DNA from: UBA1426 sp052034085
Lineage (GTDB): Bacteria; Bacillota; Clostridia; Peptostreptococcales; Anaerovoracaceae
Direction of reading: 5' to 3'
NCBI GenBank assembly: GCA_052034085.1
Contig: JBPOJA010000006.1
Span: 11,533-75,532 of the forward strand
Length of the DNA stretch: 64,000 nucleotides
The notes under the pieces are model-generated. The model ran no database searches. It saw only the letters and a list, made by a program, of their open reading frames with translations, and was not told the origin of the DNA. The translations under genes and the position numbers were made by a program. Within the stretch, counting starts at the first letter, position 1; every line of letters begins with the position of its first letter. Below, piece by piece: positions 9,801 through 18,497 of this stretch.

Positions 9801-10417
9801 GTATAAGGGAGCTGGGAGAAGTAAACATTGGCGCCATTAAAGAATATGAGAGTGTAAAAGAGCGTTATGATTTCCTTCTGGAGCAGAGAGCAGACCTGGT
9901 CGCGGCGATGGAATCCCTGGAATCCATTATTTTTGACATAGATAAAAGCATTAAAAAGAGTTTCACCGAGAGCTTTGATCAGGTGGTGGTAAACTTTGAG
10001 GAGTCATTCAGGGCGCTCTTCGGAGGCGGGCAGGCTGAACTCAGGCTTGCCGATGAAAGCAAACCGCTGGAAACAGGTATTGATATCGTGGTTCAGCCTC
10101 CTGGCAAGAAACTGCAGAATATCAGTCTGCTTTCTGGCGGCGAAAAATCCCTGACCGCCATAGCCCTGATGTTTGCAATATTGAAGACAAAGCCCACCCC
10201 TTTCTGCATTCTGGACGAGGTTGAGTCGGCCCTGGACGAAAGTAATATCGAGAGATTTGCAAAATATCTGAGAAGCTTCAGCGATATTCAGTTTACCCTG
10301 GTTACTCACCAGAAGGCCACAATGGAATATGCAGATGTGCTTTACGGTGTAACAATGCCGGAAGGCGGAATTTCGAAACTTGTTTCCCTCAAACTGGGGG
10401 ATGACTGGGAGGTATAA
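6866..10417 (+). CDS. smc: Chromosome partition protein SMC
   Basis: Condensin ATPase that, with ScpA and ScpB, organises and segregates the chromosome. The 1183 residues contain the Walker A GPNGSGKS (31-38), a long first coiled coil, a hinge domain around 515-640, a second coiled coil, the ABC signature LSGGEKS near 1089 and the Walker B CILDEVESALD near 1113. The start is a GTG (VYFKRIDIQGFKSF) preceded by GGAGGTGAA, overlapping the end of rnc. The rnc-smc-ftsY order is standard for Bacillota. Confidence 0.98.
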   Translation: MYFKRIDIQGFKSFADPVSIDFHEGITCIVGPNGSGKSNISDAVRWVLGEQSAKLLRGGKMEEVIFAGTAHHKSRGMAEVTLVIDNSRGILPIDYTEVAITRRMYRSGESGYFINQVPCRLKDIRELIMDTGIGVDGYSIIGQGRISDILSDKPEARREVFEEAAGIVKYRSKKEETERKLESSRDNLERVEDIIGEIEGRIDGLREDCIRATEYIELRDRFKELEINITLRNIEGLEQRNEKLKEDVEGTDQAIADHEQDKARLQEELNKKESRLSEIEEKAEDMRNRLLALVEEINRLSSKGRLDEERLTSLERDKTRIKEELVSLEERLIREQANDTEISKSREELFSELKGMKAQLDEKQAEMEKLEKSFDFLLSEIEDKRDRIYESHRILVEKKSEVKNARNLKIALAHRQNQLIQSREGREQSQTALTDKQRALREEHDLRVKELDSLKEEIAKLQKSYESDRELIKASIKELDKKRLHAGQTGARLKVILEMEEAYQGYNDAVKFIMKSGQKGILGAVADLIKVPAGYEKAIETALGPALQNIVCENDDDAKAAVALLKDKKAGRLTFLPLISIKSGISQNIAGLKNHEGFIGSGVDCVKFDAKFKGPVEYLLGRVVIVENLDHAVKLSKTSEAAGLRFVSLEGEVVNASGAITGGAFKSRTAGLLERKSEAESLKNELAGLEAELKSEEEHIETSEKLALEKAGRIADMDNAIKKAEMDLFTGENRLNALETEIFAMEGQRNREENELSGIEKEISLAEKSEEDLGDEIDCLEAEIAENDDRLKENQEKKTGLEKELEESRRHLSESRLDAAKIENRLAGMDESLARVRSYISENEKEIILREENLKSIEEEAKALLSGDENVGEILLQKEEEKEKINLELASLLEEKNQTGSLLAEKRAKKDTLDAGIEDLRRSKHEAELRLARNETQLEGYKERLWEDFEISYIQAIDFKKSDFVMSRALKESRETRDRIRELGEVNIGAIKEYESVKERYDFLLEQRADLVAAMESLESIIFDIDKSIKKSFTESFDQVVVNFEESFRALFGGGQAELRLADESKPLETGIDIVVQPPGKKLQNISLLSGGEKSLTAIALMFAILKTKPTPFCILDEVESALDESNIERFAKYLRSFSDIQFTLVTHQKATMEYADVLYGVTMPEGGISKLVSLKLGDDWEV

Positions 10418-10418
10418 A

Positions 10419-11309
10419 TTGGCAGAAAACAAATTAGGCTTTTTCGGTAAGCTGCAGGAGAGAATTGAAGATGTTCTGTTTGCAAGACCGGAAGTTGATG
10501 AAGAAACCATGGAGGAGCTGGAAGAAATCCTCATAATGGCAGATATAGGGCTGGATACCACTGAAAAGATAATCGACCATCTGAGAAATGACATCAGAAC
10601 AAAATTCTTGTGGAAACCGGAGGCCGTAAGAGACAGAATAAAAGAAATTGTCAGGGAACTTATAGATAAAGAAGATCAGGCTCTTCTCAAACCCGGTCTG
10701 CCTCTGATTATTATGGTTATCGGTGTCAACGGGTCGGGGAAGACCACGACCATTGCTAAACTGGCCTATCGCCTGCAAAGGGAAGGAAAGAGCGTTCTTC
10801 TTGCGGCCGCAGATACTTTCAGGGCAGCGGCTGCGGAACAGCTGACCCTTTGGGGTGACAGACTGGGAGTAGGGGTGATCAGGCATAAGGAAGGGTCAGA
10901 TCCGTCGGCTGTCATATATGATGCAATCCAGGCCGCAAAGGCAAGGAACATAGACGTACTGATATGCGATACTGCAGGCAGGCTTCAGACAAAGAAAAAC
11001 CTCATGGACGAACTGGCCAAGATGTACAGGATTATTGAAAGGGAGTATCCGGAGGCTGAAGTTGAAAGCCTGCTGGTTATAGATGCGAACACCGGTAAAA
11101 ATGCCATATCGCAGGCAGAAGAATTTACCAGGGCCGGTAATGTAACGGGCATAGTGCTGACTAAACTGGACGGTACAGCCAAAGGCGGCATCGTAATAAC
11201 TATTGTGGACCAGTTCGACATACCAGTGAAGTTCATCGGCATCGGCGAAAAATCAGAGGATCTGATTCCCTTTGACGGAGGGGAATTTGCAGAATCAATA
11301 TTTAATTAG
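10419..11309 (+). CDS. ftsY: Signal recognition particle receptor FtsY
   Basis: SRP receptor GTPase that delivers ribosome-nascent chains to the translocon at the membrane. It has an N-domain helical bundle (about residues 1-80) and a G domain with GVNGSGKTTT, DTFRAAAAEQL, DTAGRLQ and TKLDGTAKGG. The start is taken as TTG at 10419, one base after the smc stop and 6 nt after GGGAGGT; a TTG 39 nt upstream lies inside smc without a good ribosome site. There is no acidic N-terminal extension, as in many Gram-positive FtsY. The usual partners ylxM and ffh do not follow. Confidence 0.95.
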   Translation: MAENKLGFFGKLQERIEDVLFARPEVDEETMEELEEILIMADIGLDTTEKIIDHLRNDIRTKFLWKPEAVRDRIKEIVRELIDKEDQALLKPGLPLIIMVIGVNGSGKTTTIAKLAYRLQREGKSVLLAAADTFRAAAAEQLTLWGDRLGVGVIRHKEGSDPSAVIYDAIQAAKARNIDVLICDTAGRLQTKKNLMDELAKMYRIIEREYPEAEVESLLVIDANTGKNAISQAEEFTRAGNVTGIVLTKLDGTAKGGIVITIVDQFDIPVKFIGIGEKSEDLIPFDGGEFAESIFN

Positions 11310-11327
11310 CTAAGCAAGAGGTGAGAA

Positions 11328-11849
11328 ATGTCGAAATATTATCTGGCTTATATGGATTCAATCATCGGTCCTTTAGGTATAATCGAATCGGAAGGGCAGA
11401 TTACCCATATATTTTTCCCCGGGGAAGATGACCCTAAAGAATTGATGGGAGAATCATCCCGGGCAGAAATATATGAAGAGGAAACGCCCCTTCTGAGGAA
11501 AGCAAAATGCCAGCTTGCAGAGTACTTTGCCGGCAAGAGACTGGACTTTGATTTGCCTCTTAAGACAGAAGGCACTGATTTCCAGAAGGCAGCCTGGAAG
11601 GCCCTGCTTGAAATCCCCTACGGAGAAGTCAGAAGCTATAAGCAGCAGGCGGAAAAGGTAGGCAGCCCCAGGGCTTTCAGGGCCGTTGGCATGGCCAACA
11701 ACAGGAACCCCATAGCCATTGTAATTCCGTGCCACAGGGTAATAGGCTCCGATGGCAGGCTGGTTGGCTACGGAGGTGGACTTCATATTAAAGAAGCTTT
11801 GCTTGAGCTGGAGAGAAAGGTCCTGGAAAAACAGACAGATGACAAATAG
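11328..11849 (+). CDS. ogt: Methylated-DNA--protein-cysteine S-methyltransferase
   Basis: Suicide repair protein that takes the methyl group from O6-methylguanine or O4-methylthymine onto a cysteine. At 173 residues, the catalytic IPCHRVIG motif places the acceptor cysteine at residue 135. It is followed by the GYGGGLHIKEALLELE segment of the DNA-binding helix region. The RBS AAGAGGTGAG is well placed. It overlaps the asparaginase gene by 11 nt. Confidence 0.93.
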   Translation: MSKYYLAYMDSIIGPLGIIESEGQITHIFFPGEDDPKELMGESSRAEIYEEETPLLRKAKCQLAEYFAGKRLDFDLPLKTEGTDFQKAAWKALLEIPYGEVRSYKQQAEKVGSPRAFRAVGMANNRNPIAIVIPCHRVIGSDGRLVGYGGGLHIKEALLELERKVLEKQTDDK

Positions 11850-12876
11850 GACAGACAGAAAACCCAAGATATGCATAATGTATACCGGCGGTACCATAGG
11901 CATGGTGAGGACAAAGGCCGGCTATGCACCGGGCTCCGGAGTCATAAAGGAAGCACTGGAAGAAATAAAAGACCGGCATAACGCAGAATTGCCGGATTTT
12001 GACCTGATTGAATATGAGCCGCCCCTGGATTCATCCAACATAGCTTTGAAAGAGTGGCTTATGCTGGCCAAAGATATTGAAAAGAATTATGACTGTTACG
12101 ATGGCTTTGTGATATTGCACGGTACGGACACCATGGCATATACGGCATCGGCTTTATCTTTTATGCTGGAAGGCCTGACCAAGCCGGTAATATTGACCGG
12201 GTCACAGATACCTTTGAGTGAGACGAGAAACGATGCCAGGGACAACCTGGTAACAGCTCTGATAATTGCAGCAAACTATAAAATACCCGAAGTATGCCTG
12301 CTGTTTTCAGGCCTTTTGCTAAGGGGAAACAGGTCAACGAAGATCAGTGCCGATGATCTGGCCGCTTTCGATTCCCCCAACTACCCCCCTCTTGCCCAGG
12401 TTGGGGTAAGGATAATTGTGGCAGACCGTCTTATAAAAAGTCCGGGGGAAAAACTGAATCTGGTGGAATTCAGGGAGCAGCAAATTGCGGTTCTGAAGAT
12501 ATTTCCCGGCATACAGTTTGAGGTTTTTGAAAATATAATGACGGAAAAGCTGAAGGGCCTGGTTATTGAAGCTTTTGGAGCCGGTAACATTCCCGATGTT
12601 GAAGGAACCATGCAGAGACTCCTGAAAAAAGCCCGGGAAAACGGTACTGTAATTGTAGTATGCACCCAGTGCCTGCGGGGCTCCGCCATAATAGGAGAAT
12701 ACGAAGTCAGCGAAGAGCTGGCCAGGGCCGGAGCGGTAAGCGGCTATGATATGACTGTTGAAGCTGCAGTTGCTAAACTGTACTATCTGCTCAGCAAGGA
12801 TTATCCCATGGAAAAAGTAAAAAATTTGATGGGTGAGGATTTGAGAGGTGAAATGACCTGCTACCCGCAAAAGTAA
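11839..12876 (+). CDS. ansA: Type I L-asparaginase
   Basis: Cytoplasmic asparaginase that hydrolyses asparagine to aspartate and ammonia. The first catalytic threonine lies in MYTGGTIGM and the second in HGTDTMAYTASAL; both match the asparaginase/glutaminase family. An earlier in-frame ATG at 11752 would add a stretch translated from the ogt frame with no family similarity. I therefore chose the ATG at 11839, giving 345 residues, although its ribosome site is weak and expression probably depends on coupling to ogt. Confidence 0.92.
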   Translation: MTNRTDRKPKICIMYTGGTIGMVRTKAGYAPGSGVIKEALEEIKDRHNAELPDFDLIEYEPPLDSSNIALKEWLMLAKDIEKNYDCYDGFVILHGTDTMAYTASALSFMLEGLTKPVILTGSQIPLSETRNDARDNLVTALIIAANYKIPEVCLLFSGLLLRGNRSTKISADDLAAFDSPNYPPLAQVGVRIIVADRLIKSPGEKLNLVEFREQQIAVLKIFPGIQFEVFENIMTEKLKGLVIEAFGAGNIPDVEGTMQRLLKKARENGTVIVVCTQCLRGSAIIGEYEVSEELARAGAVSGYDMTVEAAVAKLYYLLSKDYPMEKVKNLMGEDLRGEMTCYPQK

Positions 12877-12887
12877 ATGGAAGAAAA

Positions 12888-13511
12888 ATGCAAATAAAAG
12901 ATTTTGAAAGAGTATTTAAGGATTTTAAACCCGGACCCCTGGGTTTTTACCGGTACTATTCAGTACTGGTTCCCCTGGTAGAAAGAAAAGGCGAGTTGCA
13001 TCTGCTCTATGAAGTCAGAGCTGAGACTCTGCGGACACAGCCCGGACAGGTATCTTTTCCCGGAGGCCGCATAGAAGAAGGAGAAACTCCGGAAGAGTGC
13101 GCAATAAGGGAAGCCTGTGAAGAGCTTTGCCTGAAGCCGGAAAATATCAGGATTATTTCTCCTCTCAACTATCTTCATACCTACAGCAATTTCACTATGT
13201 ACCCTTTTCTGGGGGTCATAGATTTTGAAGCCTGCGCAAAAGTCAGGGCCAGCGAGGCCGAGGTTAAGGAAATATTTTTTGTACCCATAAAATACCTTAT
13301 GGAGAATGAACCCCTGGTAATCGATTCGGAGATTTATCCCAAGGTTCCTGAAAATTTCCCCTATGAGAAAATAAACAAACCAAACGGATACAATTGGCGG
13401 AAAGGCTATACGCAGATCCCTATTTACCAGTATCAGGGACACGCCATATGGGGAATGACAGCACTTATCACCCAGGATTTGATATCAAAAATGAAAGAGG
13501 AAAATGTCTAA
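12888..13511 (+). CDS. Nudix hydrolase, probable coenzyme A pyrophosphatase
   Basis: The 207-residue protein carries a full Nudix box (GG-x5-E-x7-REACEEL, residues about 60-82). Immediately before it is the LRTQPGQVSFPGG segment characteristic of the CoA diphosphatase subgroup (NudL/YeaB type). Such enzymes cleave CoA or oxidised CoA to phosphopantetheine and 3',5'-ADP. The substrate is inferred from that motif. It overlaps mnmA by 8 nt. Confidence 0.87.
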   Translation: MQIKDFERVFKDFKPGPLGFYRYYSVLVPLVERKGELHLLYEVRAETLRTQPGQVSFPGGRIEEGETPEECAIREACEELCLKPENIRIISPLNYLHTYSNFTMYPFLGVIDFEACAKVRASEAEVKEIFFVPIKYLMENEPLVIDSEIYPKVPENFPYEKINKPNGYNWRKGYTQIPIYQYQGHAIWGMTALITQDLISKMKEENV

Positions 13512-14535
13512 AAAAGTTACGGTTGCCATGAGCGGCGGCATTGACAGCACTGTGGCGGCCCTTTTGCTGAAGGAGCAGTCCTGTGAAGTCAGCGGGCTCA
13601 CTTTAAACCTGTATAAAAATGATATAGAAAAAGCCAGAAAAGCAGCCCGCCTGCTTGGTATACCCCACAGAGTGCTTGACTATCAGGATTTCTTCCGCGA
13701 AGAGGTAATGGAAGCTTTCAAAGAAGCCTATGTGAGAGGCGATACCCCAAATCCATGCATAATCTGCAATGAAAAGGTCAAGCTGGGCAGGCTTTTTTAT
13801 GATGCCGATATTTACAAGGAAGGCTACCTGGCCACGGGTCACTATGCAAAAATAGAGTATGATGCTAAATCGGACAGATACTTGCTGAAGAAAGCGGCAG
13901 ATGCCGCCAAGGACCAGTCCTATTTTCTGTACAGGCTGCCCCAGCATGTTCTGGCAAAAACAATTTTTCCTTTAGGCAATCTGACCAAGGATGAGATCAG
14001 AAAGATTGCCAAATCCAGAGGTTTAAGCGACGGCAAGAAAAATGACAGCCAGGATATCTGCTTCATCAGCGGCAATGATTATGGCAAATTTTTAGAAATG
14101 GAAATGGGTGCGGTCTCAGACCCCGGTAAATTTGTCGATAAGGATGGGAATATTCTGGGGGACCACAAAGGTATTATCCACTATACTACGGGTCAGCGGA
14201 GAGGCCTGAATTTAAGGTTTGACAGAAGAAAATATGTTTTGGAAATAGATCCCGTACTGAACACAGTGACTCTTGGTGACGATGAAGATCTGTACAGGAA
14301 AAACTTCACTGTGGACAGGGTAAATCTTATATCATTTCCGGCACTAAATGAAGAGATGGAGGCAGTTGTTAAAATCAGATACAGTCATAAAGGCGCAAAG
14401 GCGATAATAAGCCCGGGAGATGAAGGGAAAATAAATGTGGAGTTTTTCCAGCCTCAGAGAGCCATAAGCCCCGGGCAGAGCGCTGTGTTTTACAGGGGCG
14501 ATGAAGTTCTGGGCGGGGGCATCATTCTGCGATAA
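13504..14535 (+). CDS. mnmA: tRNA-specific 2-thiouridylase MnmA
   Basis: Thiolates U34 of Lys, Glu and Gln tRNAs to 2-thiouridine. The PP-loop SGGIDST is at residues 10-16. The catalytic cysteine in NPCIICN is C85 and the cysteine that forms the persulfide in SQDICFI is C186. The C-terminal beta-barrel begins near residue 215 after the TTGQRRGL segment. At 343 residues it is slightly short for the family but complete. It is the last gene of the plsX-to-mnmA run; no terminator hairpin was found after it. Confidence 0.95.
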   Translation: MSKKVTVAMSGGIDSTVAALLLKEQSCEVSGLTLNLYKNDIEKARKAARLLGIPHRVLDYQDFFREEVMEAFKEAYVRGDTPNPCIICNEKVKLGRLFYDADIYKEGYLATGHYAKIEYDAKSDRYLLKKAADAAKDQSYFLYRLPQHVLAKTIFPLGNLTKDEIRKIAKSRGLSDGKKNDSQDICFISGNDYGKFLEMEMGAVSDPGKFVDKDGNILGDHKGIIHYTTGQRRGLNLRFDRRKYVLEIDPVLNTVTLGDDEDLYRKNFTVDRVNLISFPALNEEMEAVVKIRYSHKGAKAIISPGDEGKINVEFFQPQRAISPGQSAVFYRGDEVLGGGIILR

Positions 14536-14546
14536 AAGGCTTATAC

Positions 14547-14575
14547 TTGCAGACATGCCGCCAAAATGATAAAAT
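14547..14575 (+). promoter_or_regulatory. Promoter upstream of the CYTH-tig-clpP-clpX genes
   Basis: TTGCAG at 14547-14552 is separated by 17 nt from TAAAAT at 14570-14575. The -10 hexamer is preceded by TG one base upstream (14567-14568), giving an extended -10. It lies 34 nt before the predicted CYTH start and just after the mnmA stop. Confidence 0.5.
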
Positions 14576-14609
14576 ATAAAAATGGCAACACACGAAAAGA
14601 GGAATGAAG

Positions 14610-15245
14610 ATGGAAATAGAGATGAAATATGCCATTGCTGACAGGGAAACGGCAGACTCCATCTGGAAAGACGAATTGCTGGAAAAATACGGTGATCCAA
14701 AGTCCAGGGAAACTGCCCTTTTAAAGTCGGCATATTTTGACACAGAGGACAGCGTGCTTCTGAAAAACGATGTGGCTTTCAGAGTAAGGATGGAGGGCAG
14801 CAAGGTAGTTGCATCCCTGAAATGGAAAGGCAGCAGCAGCGAAGGTATGCACAAAAGGGAAGAGGTAAATGTGCCTGTTGATGATCCGGCATGTTTTCTT
14901 GCTCCGTCACCGGATATTTTTGCGGAAAGCGAGCAGGGGGAGGATATGATAAACCTTGTCAGCGGAAAGACGCTCCATAGTACTTTGGAGATGAGCTTCA
15001 TTCGCAGAAAAATCCGGATGGACTACAACGAAAGCATAATGGAATTGGCCATTGATACAGGCGAAATCAAAACGGGCAGGGGTGAGCTGCCCATATGCGA
15101 GCTGGAAATCGAGCTGTTTTCCGGCAGGGAAGAAGATGTTCAGGCTTTGGGACAATTGTTCAGGGAAAAGTATCAATTGGAGCCGCTGGATGTCAGCAAA
15201 TATGCCAGGGGTTTGTTTTTCTCCCTGGGAGAAGGGTATAAATAA
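14610..15245 (+). CDS. CYTH domain protein, probable inorganic triphosphatase
   Basis: Member of the CYTH (triphosphate tunnel metalloenzyme) family. The N-terminal ExExK signature (MEIEMKY) starts the protein and alternating charged strands follow (FRVRMEG, ASLKWKG, CELEIELFSG), which line the tunnel. Bacterial members hydrolyse inorganic triphosphate or thiamine triphosphate; the substrate cannot be told here. The ATG at 14610 is preferred over the ATG at 14604 because GAGG (14599-14602) is only 1 nt from the latter and 7 nt from the former. There is no CHAD domain. Confidence 0.82.
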   Translation: MEIEMKYAIADRETADSIWKDELLEKYGDPKSRETALLKSAYFDTEDSVLLKNDVAFRVRMEGSKVVASLKWKGSSSEGMHKREEVNVPVDDPACFLAPSPDIFAESEQGEDMINLVSGKTLHSTLEMSFIRRKIRMDYNESIMELAIDTGEIKTGRGELPICELEIELFSGREEDVQALGQLFREKYQLEPLDVSKYARGLFFSLGEGYK

Positions 15246-15265
15246 ATTCGGGAGGAGTTAAAATA

Positions 15266-16549
15266 ATGAAATCAACCATGGTAGGCAGGGAAGGCAATGA
15301 GGTTACCTTTAAAATGGATTTTGAGGCCGCAGAATTTGAAAAGGCCATAGACGAAGTATATAGGGCAAACAAACACAGATACAGCATTGACGGATTCAGA
15401 AAAGGCAAGGCGCCAAGGAAACTGATTGAGTCCAGGTTCGGTGCGGATGTGTTTTATGAGGATGCCGTAAATGAGATGTTTTCCACAGCATATATGATCG
15501 CTTTGAGCGAATTGAATATAGAACCGGTGGATAATCCATCCGCAGAATTCGGTGCTATTGAAGCCGGAAAGGATCTGGAAGCCACGGTTAAAGTTACAGT
15601 GGTGCCTGAAGTTAATATAAAAGAGTACAAAGGCGTGAAAATCAAAAAGGTCGATGACAGCGTTTCCGACGAGGATGTGGATAAGGATTTGAAAAACACC
15701 CAGAAAAGAAATGCACGCATGCTGGTTTCTGAAGGCCCTGCGAAAGAGGGAGATACCATAATCCTTGATTATGCAGGATTTGTAGGGGACAATCAGTTTG
15801 AAGGAGGCACCGCAGAAGGTCAGCCTCTGACCCTGGGCTCCAATACATTTATTCCGGGTTTTGAAGATCAGCTGATTGGAGTAAAAACCGGTGAGGAAAG
15901 GGATGTAAAGGTTACTTTCCCGGAAGAATATCATGCGGAAGATCTGGCGGGAAAAGAAGCCGTCTTCAAATGCAAGGTCCATGAGATCAAGGAAACGGAG
16001 TTGCCTGAACTGAATGATGATTTCGCTCAGGATGTCAGCGAGTTTGATACTTTGGACGAGTATAAGGCCGACATCAGGAGCAGGCTGGAAAAAGCAGCAA
16101 GGGAAAAGGCCGAATATGAAATGAAAAATGCAGTCCTGGAAGCCATTTACGAAAGCACGGAAGTGGATGTTCCCGATGTAATGGTGGAAAACCATATTGA
16201 CGAGATGGTACAGGAGTTTGCAGGACAGCTTAAACAGAGCGGCCTGGCTCTGGAGCAGTATCTGGAATATCTGGATAAGAGCCTGGCGGATTTCAGGGAA
16301 GAAATGCGAAAAGATGCTTTTAAAAAGGCTAAAACCAAGTTGCTTGTAGATGCCATTATCAAGGCTGAAAATATTGATGCTGATGAGGATGAAATCGAAA
16401 GCGAACTGAGGAAAATGGCCGCAATGTACGGCATGGAAAACGACAAACTCAGAGAAATGATGGGTTTGCGGGGTATGGCCATGCTCAGGCAGGATGTTAA
16501 GAGCAGAAAAGCCATAGATTTAATATACGATAATGCGGTCATTGAATAA
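15266..16549 (+). CDS. tig: Trigger factor
   Basis: Ribosome-bound chaperone and peptidyl-prolyl isomerase that meets nascent chains at the exit tunnel. The ribosome-docking signature GFRKGKAPRKLIE is near residue 45. An FKBP-type PPIase domain spans roughly 160-245 (EGDTIILDYAGFV and the FIPGFEDQLIG region), followed by the long helical substrate cradle. At 427 residues it is family length. The RBS GGGAGGAG is strong. Its place before clpP-clpX is the common Bacillota arrangement. Confidence 0.97.
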   Translation: MKSTMVGREGNEVTFKMDFEAAEFEKAIDEVYRANKHRYSIDGFRKGKAPRKLIESRFGADVFYEDAVNEMFSTAYMIALSELNIEPVDNPSAEFGAIEAGKDLEATVKVTVVPEVNIKEYKGVKIKKVDDSVSDEDVDKDLKNTQKRNARMLVSEGPAKEGDTIILDYAGFVGDNQFEGGTAEGQPLTLGSNTFIPGFEDQLIGVKTGEERDVKVTFPEEYHAEDLAGKEAVFKCKVHEIKETELPELNDDFAQDVSEFDTLDEYKADIRSRLEKAAREKAEYEMKNAVLEAIYESTEVDVPDVMVENHIDEMVQEFAGQLKQSGLALEQYLEYLDKSLADFREEMRKDAFKKAKTKLLVDAIIKAENIDADEDEIESELRKMAAMYGMENDKLREMMGLRGMAMLRQDVKSRKAIDLIYDNAVIE

Positions 16550-16582
16550 ATCTTGCTGCATGTTAAGCGGAGGAGAAAGAAT

Positions 16583-17167
16583 ATGCCTTTAATACCAATG
16601 GTGGTGGAGCAGACCAGCCGCGGAGAGAGGTCTTATGACATCTATTCGAGGCTGCTTAAGGACAGGATAATATTTCTGGGTGAAGAGGTGGATCATCACA
16701 CGGCGGGCCTGGTAGTGGCACAGCTGCTGTTTTTGGAAGCCGAGGATCCGGACAAGGACATCAGTTTCTACATCAACAGTCCCGGAGGGTCCATAACCGC
16801 CGGTTTGGCGATTTATGATACCATGAAATATATCAAACCGGACGTTTCCACCATCTGCATAGGCATGGCTGCCAGCATGGGGGCCTTCCTTCTGGCAGCA
16901 GGGACAAAAGGAAAGCGTTTTGCCCTGCCCAATGCGGAGATTATGATACATCAGCCTCTGGGAGGAATAAGCGGTCAGGCTGCAGACTTAAAAATCCATG
17001 CCGACAGGATTATCGAAACCAGGGACAGGCTGAACCGTATTTTAAGCGAAAACACAGGTCAGAGCCTGAAGCGCATAGCCAAAGACACCGACAGGGATAC
17101 TTTCATGGATGCCTTTGAAGCGCTGGAGTATGGCATAATAGATAAAGTTATAGAAAGAAGAGAATAA
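16583..17167 (+). CDS. clpP: ATP-dependent Clp protease proteolytic subunit
   Basis: Serine peptidase that forms the barrel of the ClpXP protease. From the ATG at 16583 (PLIPMVVEQ) the catalytic triad can be counted as Ser98 (GMAASMG), His123 (MIHQPLGG) and Asp172, in the family spacing. AGGAGAAAGA lies directly upstream of this ATG, so an in-frame upstream TTG at 16553 is rejected. The protein has 194 residues. Its stop overlaps the clpX ATG by one base (TAATG). Confidence 0.97.
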   Translation: MPLIPMVVEQTSRGERSYDIYSRLLKDRIIFLGEEVDHHTAGLVVAQLLFLEAEDPDKDISFYINSPGGSITAGLAIYDTMKYIKPDVSTICIGMAASMGAFLLAAGTKGKRFALPNAEIMIHQPLGGISGQAADLKIHADRIIETRDRLNRILSENTGQSLKRIAKDTDRDTFMDAFEALEYGIIDKVIERRE

Positions 17168-18441
17168 TGAGTAAATACGATGATAAAAAGCAACTGAAAT
17201 GTTCCTTCTGCGGCAAGCCCCAGAGCCAGGTGAAAAGGCTGGTGGCAGGGCCCGATGTTTATATCTGCGACGAATGCATAGAGTTGTGTTCCGATATAAT
17301 AAACGAGGAATTTGCCCAGGTTCAGGAAGAACAGAAAGAAGGGAAGATGACTTTGCCAAAGCCAAAGGAAATAGCTGAGGCTTTGTCTGAGTATGTCATC
17401 GGCCAGGAAGATGCCAAGAAGGCACTGGCTGTGGCGGTATACAACCACTACAAGAGGATAGGAGCAAAATCCACTGAGGGTGACGATGTTGAAATACAAA
17501 AAAGCAACATCATTATGATGGGTCCCACGGGTTCAGGGAAAACCCTCCTGGCCCAGACTCTGGCCAGGATATTGGATGTGCCTTTTGCCATAGCTGATGC
17601 CACAGCTTTGACTGAGGCAGGTTATGTGGGTGAAGATGTGGAAAACATCCTGCTCAAGCTTATTCAGGCAGCTGATTATGATATAGAGAAGGCCCAGAAG
17701 GGTATAATATACGTGGATGAAATTGATAAGATAGCCAGAAAGACTGAAAATCCATCCATCACCAGAGATGTCAGCGGTGAAGGAGTTCAGCAGGCCCTGT
17801 TGAAAATATTGGAGGGCACGGTGGCTTCAGTTCCGCCTCAGGGGGGTAGAAAACATCCGCATCAGGATTTTATACAGTTTGACACCACCAATGTGCTTTT
17901 CATATGCGGAGGAGCTTTCGACGGGCTGGACAAGATAATTCAGAGACGTGTCGGCGAGAAAACAATCGGTTTCAATTCCGTCATTAAAAGCAGCAGGGAA
18001 AAGGATATGGAGGGTCTGAAGGGAGTGCAGGCGGAAGACCTGCTGAAATACGGACTTATCCCTGAATTTGTGGGCAGACTGCCGGTTATAGTTACCCTGG
18101 AAGAACTTAGCAAGGACGCCCTGATACGAATCATTAAAGAACCTAAAAATGCTCTGCTGAAGCAGTACAAAAAACTCTTTATGATAGACGGGGTTGAACT
18201 GGAAGTTGAAGAAGACGCTCTTAAAAGGCTGGCAGAAAAGGCTATAGAAAGAAAGCTGGGGGCAAGGGGGCTTCGCAGCATAATGGAACATGTCATGACG
18301 GACATAATGTTCCACATACCGTCAAGGACGGACATAAAAAAGTGTATAATCACTGAGGAGACAATACTAAATGATACCGGACCGGCCTTGGTTCTGAAGG
18401 AAACCAAAAAGGCCGGCAAAAAGAAAGAAACTGCATCTTAG
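17167..18441 (+). CDS. clpX: ATP-dependent Clp protease ATP-binding subunit ClpX
   Basis: AAA+ unfoldase that feeds proteins into ClpP. The N-terminal zinc-binding domain has C12, C15, C34 and C37. The Walker A is GPTGSGKT, the Walker B is IIYVDEIDKIAR, and sensor and C-terminal small-domain sequences (ERKLGARGLRSIMEH) follow. At 424 residues it is complete. It is co-transcribed with clpP and ends seven bases before a terminator. Confidence 0.97.
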   Translation: MSKYDDKKQLKCSFCGKPQSQVKRLVAGPDVYICDECIELCSDIINEEFAQVQEEQKEGKMTLPKPKEIAEALSEYVIGQEDAKKALAVAVYNHYKRIGAKSTEGDDVEIQKSNIIMMGPTGSGKTLLAQTLARILDVPFAIADATALTEAGYVGEDVENILLKLIQAADYDIEKAQKGIIYVDEIDKIARKTENPSITRDVSGEGVQQALLKILEGTVASVPPQGGRKHPHQDFIQFDTTNVLFICGGAFDGLDKIIQRRVGEKTIGFNSVIKSSREKDMEGLKGVQAEDLLKYGLIPEFVGRLPVIVTLEELSKDALIRIIKEPKNALLKQYKKLFMIDGVELEVEEDALKRLAEKAIERKLGARGLRSIMEHVMTDIMFHIPSRTDIKKCIITEETILNDTGPALVLKETKKAGKKKETAS

Positions 18442-18447
18442 TAAAAT

Positions 18448-18476
18448 AAAAACAGACGGTTTCACCGCCTGTTTTT
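18448..18476 (+). terminator. Terminator after clpX
   Basis: A 13-bp inverted repeat with one mismatch (18448-18460 against 18464-18476), loop TTC, has a right arm ending in TTTTT. It sits 21 nt before the lon ATG, which leaves no room for a lon promoter downstream of it. Confidence 0.75.
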
Positions 18477-18497
18477 AAGGCTGGGAGGTGTTAACAG

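Noticed and set aside
14604..14609. First ATG of the CYTH gene
   Set aside because: It is only 1 nt from the GAGG site; the ATG at 14610 has proper spacing and gives the family N-terminus.
16553..16582. Upstream TTG start for clpP
   Set aside because: The added residues are not ClpP-like and the AGGAG site lies downstream of that TTG.
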